NCBI GenBank assembly: GCA_965250215.1 | Contig: CBDFNN010000004.1 | Span: 4,030,001-4,094,000 of the forward strand | Direction of reading: 5' to 3' | Length of the DNA stretch: 64,000 nucleotides | From: CBDFNN01 sp965250215 | GTDB taxonomy: Bacteria; Bacteroidota; Rhodothermia; Rhodothermales; DATKEJ01 | Shown here: positions 42,443 through 50,737 of the stretch, in pieces | Layout of the letters: every line of letters begins with the position of its first letter | How positions within the stretch are numbered: position 1 is the first letter of the stretch | Translations under genes and position numbers: made by a program | The notes under the pieces: model-generated | The model's database searches: none | What the model was told of the DNA's origin: nothing | What the model saw: the letters and a program-made list of their open reading frames with translations, nothing else

Positions 42443-43951
42443 ATGTCAATTTTAGAACTCAAGGGTATTCACAAGTCTTTTGGAGCAGTTAAGGCCCTTA
42501 GAGGCGTAGATCTGTCTGTCGAAAAGGCGGAAATTCATGCTTTGATAGGTGAAAACGGTGCTGGGAAAAGCACTCTGATGAAAGTTCTTTCCGGTGCACT
42601 GCGTCCCGAGTCTGGAAGCATGGAGCTTGATGGTGGAATTTACGCTCCCAACTCACCTCTCGAAGGAAGATCTTCTGGTATTGGGATGATCTATCAGGAG
42701 CTAAATTTGGCTCCTCATTTGAATGTCGAAGAAAACGTAACTCTTGGGCTCGAACGAACCAAGGCCGGCCGACTTGTCTCCGATACGAAAAGGGTCCGCG
42801 AGATTCTCGATGAACTTGGACAGTCAGACATTGAGACATCGGGGCAAGTGAATCGCCTGAGTATTGGTAAGCAGCAACTGGTGGAAGTGGCCCGAGCGCT
42901 TTATAGCAATGCTAAGATTGTGGTCATGGATGAACCGACCAGTTCCTTGTCTGCCGAAGATACCGTTGCGCTCTTTCAAGCGATTACTCGCATGAAAGAG
43001 AAAGGGATCACTGTCATATATATCAGTCATTTCTTGGAAGAGATAAAGCAAATCTGCGATCGATACACGGTCCTTCGGGATGGCGAATCGGTTGCCATAG
43101 GCGAAGTTGGCTCCACCCCTATTTCGAAATTAGTAGAGGACATGATTGGGCGATCTGTCGACGAGCTCTATCCAGAAATGGACTCAACTCCGGGTAGTCA
43201 AGTGTTGAAATTGGAGACACTTGTGGGCGAAGACCAACTCCCCTCTGATGCCAGCTTCAGTCTTCGGAAAGGTGAGATATTCGGAATTGCCGGACTCGTT
43301 GGAGCCGGTCGTTCTGAGACAATCCGATCAATTTTCGGTCTTCGTAAATCCAAGAGCGGTCAACTCGAAATCGATGGACATCCAAAAATTAAATTGGAGT
43401 ACATGTCGCCAAGAAAGGCCTTGGACGCTGGTGTGGATCTGCTCAGTGAAAACAGAAAGGAAGAAGGTCTAGCAACGGAATTGTCGATTCTAACAAATAC
43501 TACTCTTTCCTCTTTATCGAAATACAAGAGCGGATTGTTTTTGAAACTCAAAAAAGAGCGAAAGGGGGCTACTAGCTGGCTAGAAAAGCTTGGTGTAAAA
43601 TTGGATCAAATGGATGATCCGGTGTCCTCGCTCTCCGGCGGAAATCAACAGAAAGTATGTTTGGCAAGGATGCTTCACAACGACAGTGAAATTCTTTTTC
43701 TAGATGAGCCTACGAGGGGAATCGACATTGGGAGCAAAGCTGAAATATACCTTCTCATGAGAGAGCTAGCCGCGACCGGAAAGTCTATCGTTATGATCAG
43801 TTCCTATTTACCGGAACTCATGGGAATGTGTGACTCGCTCGCTGTGATGCATCGAGGGCACTTAAGTAAGAAGCGAAAAATTGGAAACTGGACCGAAAAG
43901 GAAATTATGTCTTTAGCTACAAGCGGTAACAAAGAGAAAGAAGCAGCATGA
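42443..43951 (+). CDS. Sugar ABC transporter ATP-binding protein (RbsA-type)
   Basis: A 502-residue tandem ATPase. The first domain has Walker A GENGAGKST, signature LSIGKQQLVEVARAL and Walker B IVVMDEPTSSLS. The second has the degenerate Walker A GLVGAGRSE usual for this family, LSGGNQQKVCLARML and ILFLDEPTRGIDIG. It powers import with the permease, whose start it overlaps by 4 bp. Confidence 0.95.
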   Translation: MSILELKGIHKSFGAVKALRGVDLSVEKAEIHALIGENGAGKSTLMKVLSGALRPESGSMELDGGIYAPNSPLEGRSSGIGMIYQELNLAPHLNVEENVTLGLERTKAGRLVSDTKRVREILDELGQSDIETSGQVNRLSIGKQQLVEVARALYSNAKIVVMDEPTSSLSAEDTVALFQAITRMKEKGITVIYISHFLEEIKQICDRYTVLRDGESVAIGEVGSTPISKLVEDMIGRSVDELYPEMDSTPGSQVLKLETLVGEDQLPSDASFSLRKGEIFGIAGLVGAGRSETIRSIFGLRKSKSGQLEIDGHPKIKLEYMSPRKALDAGVDLLSENRKEEGLATELSILTNTTLSSLSKYKSGLFLKLKKERKGATSWLEKLGVKLDQMDDPVSSLSGGNQQKVCLARMLHNDSEILFLDEPTRGIDIGSKAEIYLLMRELAATGKSIVMISSYLPELMGMCDSLAVMHRGHLSKKRKIGNWTEKEIMSLATSGNKEKEAA

Positions 43952-44919
43952 CTGGCAATCTCAAAAAACTTATTTCAGACTACGGACCGTTCATCGGACT
44001 GGTTTTTGTCTTCGTTCTTTTTGCGATTCTTGGGCCGGACGCCTTCGTCTCATTCTATAACATTAAGACGATACTAACACAGAGTGTCATCGTTGGTATA
44101 GCCGCACTTGGAATGACCTTTGTCATTATTTCAGGAGGAATCGACCTTAGTGCTGGATCACAAATCGCTCTTGGTACAGTGGTCGCAGCGATCGCTATTA
44201 ACTGGGGGGGCCCGGAGCCAGGAATCATGTATCCCCTTCTTGGTTTGCTACTTGCTGTTCTGGTATGCACACTCGCTGGATGGATTCAGGGAATATTTAT
44301 TACTCGATTTAGCTTGGTGCCTTTTATTGTGACTCTTGGTGGCATGCAGATATTCAGAGGTGTGTCTAAGTGGTTTGCGGCTGAGCAAACGGTGCCTGCC
44401 AGTTCTAATTGGTTGAACTCCTTTATGTTGATCGATCCAGAGCCAGCTTGGTTTCTCTTTGCTCCCGGTATTTGGCTCTGTGTCATTCTGCTCCTTCTCT
44501 CCGCAGCAATTCTCAAATACACAGCTTTTGGTCGCTACGTCTATGCCCTCGGTTCGAATGAGGAAACAGCGCGTCTTTGCGGAATCAAGGTCAAACCTGT
44601 AAAGGTCGCTATTTACTCCCTTTGCGGATTGCTGACTGGCATAGCCTCGGCGCTCCAGTTTTCCTATTTGACTGTGGGCGACCCAACCTCCGCGGTCGGC
44701 TTAGAATTGGATATTATTGCCGCTGTTGTTATCGGTGGAGGCTCACTAAGTGGAGGTGAAGGTTCGATGGTGGGCTCCATCGTCGGAGCTTTAATCATGG
44801 CCGTACTCAGAAATGGCTGTAATATGCTGGGAGTGCCCAATTATGTTCAGGAGATTATTATCGGCGCGATCATCGTTGGTGCAGTACTAGTGGATCAGCA
44901 GAAGCATAGATTGAGTTAG
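43948..44919 (+). CDS. Sugar ABC transporter permease (RbsC-type)
   Basis: A 323-residue membrane protein with eight to ten helices and the family blocks GMTFVIISGGIDLSAGS, IVTLGGMQI, RYVYALGSNEETARLCGI and GGGSLSGGEGSM. It forms the sugar pore with the RbsA-type ATPase. A GTTTTTG heptamer array starts on the last base of its TAG stop. Confidence 0.95.
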   Translation: MTGNLKKLISDYGPFIGLVFVFVLFAILGPDAFVSFYNIKTILTQSVIVGIAALGMTFVIISGGIDLSAGSQIALGTVVAAIAINWGGPEPGIMYPLLGLLLAVLVCTLAGWIQGIFITRFSLVPFIVTLGGMQIFRGVSKWFAAEQTVPASSNWLNSFMLIDPEPAWFLFAPGIWLCVILLLLSAAILKYTAFGRYVYALGSNEETARLCGIKVKPVKVAIYSLCGLLTGIASALQFSYLTVGDPTSAVGLELDIIAAVVIGGGSLSGGEGSMVGSIVGALIMAVLRNGCNMLGVPNYVQEIIIGAIIVGAVLVDQQKHRLS

Positions 44920-44974
44920 TTTTTGGTTTTTGGTTTTTGGTTTTTGGTTTTTGGTTTTTGGTTTTTGGTTTTTG
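44919..44974 (+). repeat. Heptamer array starting in the permease stop codon
   Basis: Eight perfect copies of GTTTTTG; the first G is the last base of the TAG stop. It is among the most uniform arrays in the window, suggesting recent expansion. Confidence 0.96.
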
Positions 44975-45088
44975 GTTCCCCGGCAGCCCAAAGGTCTGCA
45001 GGAGATCTCAAATTGAAAACCAGAAAATTTAATCCAGACTAGCTCACAATTCTAGAAGGACATCAATACTCCATGAACCAGGAACTCC

Positions 45089-45130
45089 CAACTACTCGAA
45101 CCTCGAAACTCGAACCTCGTCACTCGTTAC
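45089..45130 (-). repeat. Heptamer array spanning a stop codon
   Basis: On the minus strand: GTAACGA, GTGACGA, GGTTCGA, GTTTCGA, GGTTCGA and GTAGTTG. The first two units encode the last residues (Ser-Asn-Glu) and the TGA stop of the sulfatase-fold gene. Confidence 0.9.
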
Positions 45131-46646
45131 TGATGTGTTCTTCCACATCGATCATCTTAAAAGGCTTGCTCCAAGTCGAAGATCGATAACGAGCTTGAAC
45201 CATCTCGATGTCCATGCTGAAACAGGGGTTCAAAACGGATTGAAATGTATTCGCCAAGGCCTGATTGAGAACTAGCAGATCCTTACAAGATGAAGGAACT
45301 GATACGGCCAGAAGAGCACCCATCAGGTTTTTGTAATGAGCCGGCCCATCTGACTCTTTCAGATTCGTGCCATGATCTGAAATCAGGACGACAATAGATT
45401 CTCTACCATTGTTGGAAATTCGATCTAGCAGAATTAACACCTCCTCGTTAAGAAAGTCGAGTTCATCCTTGAACTGTTCGATATACGCATCTCCTAATTG
45501 AGAAGGGTGAAAGGCATTTCGATAGGGTCGGCTATTTTCTAGATGACCTCCTTTCTTATCAAAGGTTAGAGGATAGTGCGGCGACATAATATGGGAAAGA
45601 GTGAATCGCGGCCCTTGTGACTCGATAGCTACTGGCGTATTCATAAGAGTATTAATAATGCGCACAGTCTCTGCCTTATAGCGGTAGTCCTCACCGAAAT
45701 AGTCGAAGAGATCAGGGAGAAAGGTGTAGCCAAAGAGAAGAGCGGGAGCTGGTCGAGTAAAGAAGTTCTCCCAATCGTCTCGATAGTAATCGGCGTCACG
45801 CAAACTTGTGTGCTCAAAACCCGAGGAAAACACCCGCGTCTCGTAGCCGCCTTGCTTAAGCATGCGCATGACCCGATTCTTTGCGAAGAGCTCTCGAAAT
45901 ACAAGTCGGTTTTTAGATTCTTCACTAAAATCGTTCACGACTTCTTCCATCAGAGACATATTCAGAACCGAACTAACAGAGAGCAAAGTCTGGCTATAAT
46001 TTGCCAAGGTCTGATCGCCAATAACGTAGCCACGATCTCGCATCGAGTTTAAGAAAGGTTCATTATCGTAGCCAATCTGCGCTCTCAAACGGTCTCCTCT
46101 CAAATAACCGTCGAGAATGATTAGATAAATATCTGGACTCTGCTCGGTGAATGGAGAGGAATGTTTGGGAGCAGCATCGACGAACTTAGCAACGCTGTCT
46201 CTAGCGTTTTTCCAAGTAGTAAAATTGTTGAACAATGAGATCAACAGGAATACAGAGAGAAAGACATTTAAAACCTTTGCGACTCTCGGTCCAAAGTCAA
46301 GCCGCCAAATCACGATGCTAGCTAGGACACAAAGTCCAATTAGTATCGGAAAGAGCTCGATCTCGGTCAAACTGGAGCGAACACGAACGGCCGTCACAAT
46401 AACACGATAGAAAAGCAAAAGGACGAGCCATGAGAAAAGAATCAGACTTAAGGAATGATGCTTTCTGGAAATTGATCGAAAGGCCCACTGGAAAAGGAGT
46501 GCCACGAGCACGAGAATCCCGTGGGTAATAAACAGCGGTTGGGGATGGCCCAGAAATTCTGGTTGGACTTGAAAGAAGAAGCTCAGTCCCAGAAGGATTG
46601 CTAATACAGGAAAATAGACGGGGGCTGAGCGATCAAGATTTTTCAC
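45120..46646 (-). CDS. Membrane-anchored sulfatase/phosphoethanolamine-transferase-fold protein
   Basis: A 508-residue protein. About five hydrophobic helices fill residues 12-165; the rest is an alkaline-phosphatase/sulfatase fold facing the periplasm: DIYLIILDGYLRGD (metal-binding Asp), a middle block with NYSQTLLSVSSVLNM where the nucleophile would be Ser or Thr, LSHIMSPHYPL and VVLISDHGTN (Asp-His metal pair). It resembles transferases that modify lipids or glycans, or lipoteichoic-acid-synthase relatives. It is 23 bp after the ABC ATPase gene and so is the last gene of the export operon. Substrate unknown. Confidence 0.75.
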   Translation of the reverse strand: MKNLDRSAPVYFPVLAILLGLSFFFQVQPEFLGHPQPLFITHGILVLVALLFQWAFRSISRKHHSLSLILFSWLVLLLFYRVIVTAVRVRSSLTEIELFPILIGLCVLASIVIWRLDFGPRVAKVLNVFLSVFLLISLFNNFTTWKNARDSVAKFVDAAPKHSSPFTEQSPDIYLIILDGYLRGDRLRAQIGYDNEPFLNSMRDRGYVIGDQTLANYSQTLLSVSSVLNMSLMEEVVNDFSEESKNRLVFRELFAKNRVMRMLKQGGYETRVFSSGFEHTSLRDADYYRDDWENFFTRPAPALLFGYTFLPDLFDYFGEDYRYKAETVRIINTLMNTPVAIESQGPRFTLSHIMSPHYPLTFDKKGGHLENSRPYRNAFHPSQLGDAYIEQFKDELDFLNEEVLILLDRISNNGRESIVVLISDHGTNLKESDGPAHYKNLMGALLAVSVPSSCKDLLVLNQALANTFQSVLNPCFSMDIEMVQARYRSSTWSKPFKMIDVEEHISNE

Positions 46647-46669
46647 CTTGAAGTATAAGTGCGGGGGTC

Positions 46670-47398
46670 TTAAGCGTCCACTGCAATTTTCCCAGCGAGG
46701 GTTGGGATTTCGACCTGGACATCGGACTCGACCAAACCGTCTCGTAGCCTTATGATTCTTCGAGCATGTCCTGCGATGTCATCTTCGTGTGTGACTACCA
46801 ATATGGTATGTCCGTTTTCGTAGAGTTTCTCAAAAAGCAACATGATCTCCTCACTTGTCTTGGAATCGAGGTTTCCCGTTGGTTCATCAGCGAGAAGAAT
46901 CGAAGGCTTATTGACGAGAGCTCGCGCAACTGCAACTCTTTGACGCTGCCCACCAGACAATTCATTCGGTTTGTGGGTCATTCGATCTCCAAGTCCGACA
47001 GATTCGAGTGCTTCAGCCGCACGCTCTCTCCTGATTGAGCGTTTTTCCCCAGAATAAATCAAGGGTAGTTCTACGTTTTGGAGGCAATTAACTCTAGGGA
47101 GGAGATTAAAAGTCTGGAAGACAAATCCGATTTCTCTATTACGAATATCGGCGAGTTCGTTGTCTGTTAGTGTCCCAACTTCCTGATTGTTCAGCCAGTA
47201 GCTACCTGACGTCGGTGTATCCAGACATCCGATCATATTCATCAGAGTCGATTTCCCGGAACCAGATGGTCCCATGATCGCGACGTATTCATTCTCTGCA
47301 ATGGAGATATTCACGCCGTCCAAGGCCCTGACCTTCTCTACACCCATGATGTAGATCTTCTTCATGTCGCTGATATCAATTAAATTTCTGTCGGGCAT
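46670..47398 (-). CDS. ABC transporter ATP-binding protein (MacB/LolD type)
   Basis: A 242-residue ATPase: Walker A MGPSGSGKST, Q-loop FVFQTFNLLP, signature ELSGGQRQRVAVARAL and Walker B ILLADEPTGNLD. This is the MacB/LolD branch, which works with FtsX-like permeases. A MacB-type permease gene would be expected next, yet the following gene is a sulfatase-fold protein and the preceding ones are the adaptor and TolC. The permease must lie elsewhere. A second ATG lies 11 codons in (MKKIYIMG). Confidence 0.9.
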   Translation of the reverse strand: MPDRNLIDISDMKKIYIMGVEKVRALDGVNISIAENEYVAIMGPSGSGKSTLMNMIGCLDTPTSGSYWLNNQEVGTLTDNELADIRNREIGFVFQTFNLLPRVNCLQNVELPLIYSGEKRSIRRERAAEALESVGLGDRMTHKPNELSGGQRQRVAVARALVNKPSILLADEPTGNLDSKTSEEIMLLFEKLYENGHTILVVTHEDDIAGHARRIIRLRDGLVESDVQVEIPTLAGKIAVDA

Positions 47399-47399
47399 G

Positions 47400-47471
47400 T
47401 GTCTGGCTTGTCTGGCTTTTCTAGCGTGTCTAGCTATATTAGCGAATCTGTCTTTTTTGGTACTTCTAGTT
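47400..47471 (+). repeat. Degenerate nonamer array upstream of the ABC ATPase
   Basis: Eight units of 9 nt: TGTCTGGCT twice, TTTCTAGCG, TGTCTAGCT, ATATTAGCG, AATCTGTCT, TTTTTGGTA and CTTCTAGTT, starting directly beside the ATPase ATG. It adds a third period (7, 8, 9) to the window's arrays. Confidence 0.7.
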
Positions 47472-47480
47472 TGTTAAGGA

Positions 47481-47501
47481 AGGTCACTCCTCACTCCTCA
47501 C
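47481..47501 (-). repeat. Short heptamer array at the adaptor's stop codon
   Basis: On the minus strand GTGAGGA, GTGAGGA and GTGACCT. It encodes the terminal Ser-Glu-Glu and TGA stop of the adaptor, just as the array at 20633 does for an unrelated gene. Confidence 0.8.
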
Positions 47502-48903
47502 TCGTTTCCTCCTCCTCCTCGTCACCTTTCAATTTATCGCCGGGATTCAGCTCCCTGCTTACCAGCGAATAAGGTCCAACGACGACCTCATCACCTTCAG
47601 ACAATCCGGACTTAACAACGATGTGAGTGTCGTCAGAAATACCTGTCTCTACTTCAACGACCTTCGCCTCTCCATCTGAGCGAATAAATACGACTTTTTT
47701 GAGATTTTCCTGATTTCCGTTGGAAGTTTTATCCTCTTCCTTTTCCTGTCCACCTTCATCTCCTTCCTCGCTTTCTTCGCCCTTCTCTTTCGATTCTTTC
47801 TCCTTGATCATTTTCTCGATCGCCGTCATATCACGAACAGTTACAGCAGCAATTGGCACGGCGATAACATCAATCATGGTCTGGGTAAAGATATCTACGG
47901 TCCCTGACATTCCTGGTCTAAAGCCGATAAAGTCATTGGCAGAAGAAGTGGTCACCTCGGTCGTAAGATCTGTAGCCAGAGAAGCAGCCCGTTCAGCGTC
48001 CATCTCAGAAGAGATAATTCTAATTTTGACTGGGAAATTGGTTACCTGCTCTTGAGTACCCATCGCAGATATCCGAGCAGAGTTTGCGATCTCAATGACC
48101 ACTCCTTTGAAACTCTGGTCCGGATAGGCATCAACTTCAATCGATGCTGTATCTCCAAGAGAAATGTTGACAACATCGTTCTCATTGATATCCGCCTCGA
48201 GCTCCATCTTGTCGAGCTGGGCCACGGTCATTATTTCCGTACCGGTCATCATCTCCGTTCCAACAACACGTTCTCCAATTTCGATATTGAGCTGGCTGAT
48301 CGTCCCGTCCATTGGGGCATAGATGCGAGTCTTCTGAACTTGCTCTCGAGCTTCCCTAAGTCTCGCTTCGGCGCTTTCTAAAACAAAGCCATTTGCTTCC
48401 TGATCAGCCTGGGCTATCTGATACAGAGTCTCTGCAGCCTGATATTCAGAATCGGGGATGATTCCCTTATCCTTCAAACTTTTCGCTCTGTCGAAGTCAA
48501 GCTTGACCTTCAAGGAATTGGCTCTGGCACGAGATACTCCTGCTTTTGCCTGCGACACACCGGCTTGAGCTTGCTCAGCCTGTGCGACATAAAAATCGGC
48601 TTTGATCCGAGCAAGGAGAGTTCCTTTTCTTACGGCATCGCCTTCTCGGACGCCTAGGTACACAACCTCACCAGATACGTCTGCTGAGATCTTCACCTCA
48701 ACCTCTGGTTGAACCTTGCCTGAAGCCGTGACTGTTTGGGTAACGTCCCGGAGTTCGGCTGGAGCATATTCAGCGATCTTTCCATCGCCTCCTCCGCCAA
48801 ATTTATTTCCACCACCGAATATAAGTCCCAGTACTACTGCGATTACAACGAGAGCTAAAAGTGCGTATAGTATTTTCTTGGTGGCACCACCTTTCTTTGC
48901 CAT
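47491..48903 (-). CDS. MacA/HlyD-type periplasmic adaptor protein
   Basis: A 470-residue membrane-fusion protein. After a Lys-rich N-terminus comes one membrane anchor (ILYALLALVVIAVVLGLIF), then the lipoyl half VSGEVVYLGVREGDAV, a coiled-coil hairpin (about 100-200, AQAEQAQAGVSQAKAG onward), the second lipoyl half IYAPMDGTISQL and beta-barrel domains. An acidic insert (EKESKEKGEESEEGDEGG, about 375-400) is unusual. It bridges an inner-membrane ABC pump and TolC. Encoded 32 bp after the TolC-like gene. Confidence 0.92.
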   Translation of the reverse strand: MAKKGGATKKILYALLALVVIAVVLGLIFGGGNKFGGGGDGKIAEYAPAELRDVTQTVTASGKVQPEVEVKISADVSGEVVYLGVREGDAVRKGTLLARIKADFYVAQAEQAQAGVSQAKAGVSRARANSLKVKLDFDRAKSLKDKGIIPDSEYQAAETLYQIAQADQEANGFVLESAEARLREAREQVQKTRIYAPMDGTISQLNIEIGERVVGTEMMTGTEIMTVAQLDKMELEADINENDVVNISLGDTASIEVDAYPDQSFKGVVIEIANSARISAMGTQEQVTNFPVKIRIISSEMDAERAASLATDLTTEVTTSSANDFIGFRPGMSGTVDIFTQTMIDVIAVPIAAVTVRDMTAIEKMIKEKESKEKGEESEEGDEGGQEKEEDKTSNGNQENLKKVVFIRSDGEAKVVEVETGISDDTHIVVKSGLSEGDEVVVGPYSLVSRELNPGDKLKGDEEEEETSEE

Positions 48904-48935
48904 TGTGCTAGTGTTTGGTTTGGTGAGTGTAAAAT

Positions 48936-50303
48936 TTATCTAAAAATGGATTCGCTTGGATCGATAACTCCGACATAGTAGTCGATCAATTTCGATCTCG
49001 CCATGTAAGTGTAGACGGCGTTGACTCGCGAGGTAGAAGCTTGGATAAAACTGCTTCTTGCTTGACTCAATTCTACAAGTGTGGAGGCTCCTACATTATA
49101 ACGCTCCTGCTCCGCTTCAAGTGCCTTCTCTGCAGCGACAAATTGCTTTTCGGTTACCTCTATCTGCTTCGCGTCGAAGAGGTAATCCTGATAGGCTTGC
49201 TTGATTTCAAGCGCAACACTCTGCTCGAGAATTTGATAGTCCAGCTCAGCATTGTTTCTGAATACTTCGGCTCGTTGAACACTTGCCTTTGTTAAGAAGC
49301 GATTGAATATTGGAACTCCTATTCCGATGGTCGCGCCCCATGATCGGTTGTCGGTAAATTGTGACCCAATAGATTTTGTCTCTCCTGTTGCAGGATCTCT
49401 TTGGAAACTTGAATAACTCGTTCCATAGCTGCCATTGAGATTTACACTTGGAAGAAATCCACCTTTTGCGGCCTTGATATCGAGATTGGCTACGCCGATA
49501 CTTTGTTTAGCCGCCTTCAAATCTAGCCGACGCTCGGTCGCATCTCTCAAGAGATCTGCAAGGACGTAATCGCCTGGAATGACTGCTATTTGATCAGCTG
49601 TAGGAGCCTCAAACTGGTACTCTTGAATCGGATTAAGCTCAAGCGTCTGAATTAGTCTCGCCTTGGCTAGCTCATAAAGGCGCTGTTGATTAAGGAGGTT
49701 AGACTCGCTTTGTGCAGTTGTTGCTTGCTGCTGGAATAAATCAGATTCAGGCCGAGAGCCAACCCGTACATATTCCTCAACCCTTTCCAGCAATTGCTGT
49801 TGAGAATCCAGATTCTGCTCTTGAATCGCGATCTGTTCTCTGTTGGTAATTACATTTAAGTAATTCGAAATGACAGAGAAAACGACGTCTTGTCGCGTCC
49901 TTTCGAAAGTATTTTCTGATGCTTCTCGACTCAATCTTGCTGCGTCGAGATTTGCTTTGTCCGAAAATCCGTTAAAGAGGTTGACGCTACTTGAGAAAGA
50001 ACCACTAAATCTTTCAGATCGCTCTGTCACGAGTTCACCAACGGTCTGGTCAAAACCAAGACCCCAATTCACTCCAGGGCCACCGTTTAAATTCAAGTTA
50101 GGAAGGAAATTGGCCTTTGCCTGCATAATACCAATGTCTTGCAAGTCGAGGTTCGATCTACCTCTTAATATTCTATTATTCTGCTCGAGACCAATCTTAA
50201 TTGCTTCGTCGACCGAGATGGTCCTCTGAGCAAGCAAGTCTTGTGAAATTGTGGTGGTAAATAGTCCAACAACAAAGGCTGCGACTAATAATTTTCTGTA
50301 CAT
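48936..50303 (-). CDS. TolC-family outer-membrane efflux channel
   Basis: A 455-residue protein from ATG 50303 (a TTG at 50315 is also possible), with signal peptide MYRKLLVAAFVVGLF. The two-fold TolC repeats are visible: ISVDEAIKIGLEQNNRILRG opening the first, and LEAEQERYNVGASTLVELSQARSSF (in pieces LEAEQERYNVGAST, LVELSQARSSF) near the end of the second. It forms the outer-membrane exit duct for the adaptor and ATPase encoded after it. Confidence 0.93.
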   Translation of the reverse strand: MYRKLLVAAFVVGLFTTTISQDLLAQRTISVDEAIKIGLEQNNRILRGRSNLDLQDIGIMQAKANFLPNLNLNGGPGVNWGLGFDQTVGELVTERSERFSGSFSSSVNLFNGFSDKANLDAARLSREASENTFERTRQDVVFSVISNYLNVITNREQIAIQEQNLDSQQQLLERVEEYVRVGSRPESDLFQQQATTAQSESNLLNQQRLYELAKARLIQTLELNPIQEYQFEAPTADQIAVIPGDYVLADLLRDATERRLDLKAAKQSIGVANLDIKAAKGGFLPSVNLNGSYGTSYSSFQRDPATGETKSIGSQFTDNRSWGATIGIGVPIFNRFLTKASVQRAEVFRNNAELDYQILEQSVALEIKQAYQDYLFDAKQIEVTEKQFVAAEKALEAEQERYNVGASTLVELSQARSSFIQASTSRVNAVYTYMARSKLIDYYVGVIDPSESIFR

Positions 50304-50397
50304 ACCTAGACTCAAAAAGTCGATTTTTTTCTTGGGAAACGCGGAGGCACTCTCGCTTGGAGTAAACGATGATCCGAGATGAAAGTTACGGAATAAC

Positions 50398-50432
50398 GTG
50401 ATGGGTGATGCGTTTTGTGTGATGGGTTCAAG
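50398..50432 (+). repeat. Heptamer array upstream of the TolC gene
   Basis: Units GTGATGG, GTGATGC, GTTTTGT, GTGATGG and GTTCAAG, pointing away from the TolC-like gene. The rest of 50304-50669 shows no gene. Confidence 0.85.
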
Positions 50433-50669
50433 ATTTAGTCGACGTTGACCAACTCGAATCTATGCAAAGTTGTGCAGGCAATTCACAATCGAATTTTTCC
50501 TCTTGTTCCAAGGAGCCTTTCAGTTGATTTTATACTCGATAGTTCGTTGAATCAAAGTAGATTCTGGAAACGACATTTAGTGTTTCGTGAACGTGGAACC
50601 CAATGTAATTGCAATTATATATGGGCCGATTTCCGATTTGGCATGTGAGATTTCTGCAGTACGCAATAG

Positions 50670-50737
50670 ATCACTCATCACTCATCACTCATCACTCATC
50701 ACTCATCACTCATCACTCATCACTCATCACTCATCAC
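50670..50737 (-). repeat. Heptamer array abutting the tricorn-like protease stop codon
   Basis: On the minus strand nine perfect copies of GTGATGA plus a partial one follow the TAG stop at 50737-50739 directly, sharing its G. Stops occur in all three frames because 7 is not a multiple of 3. Confidence 0.96.
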
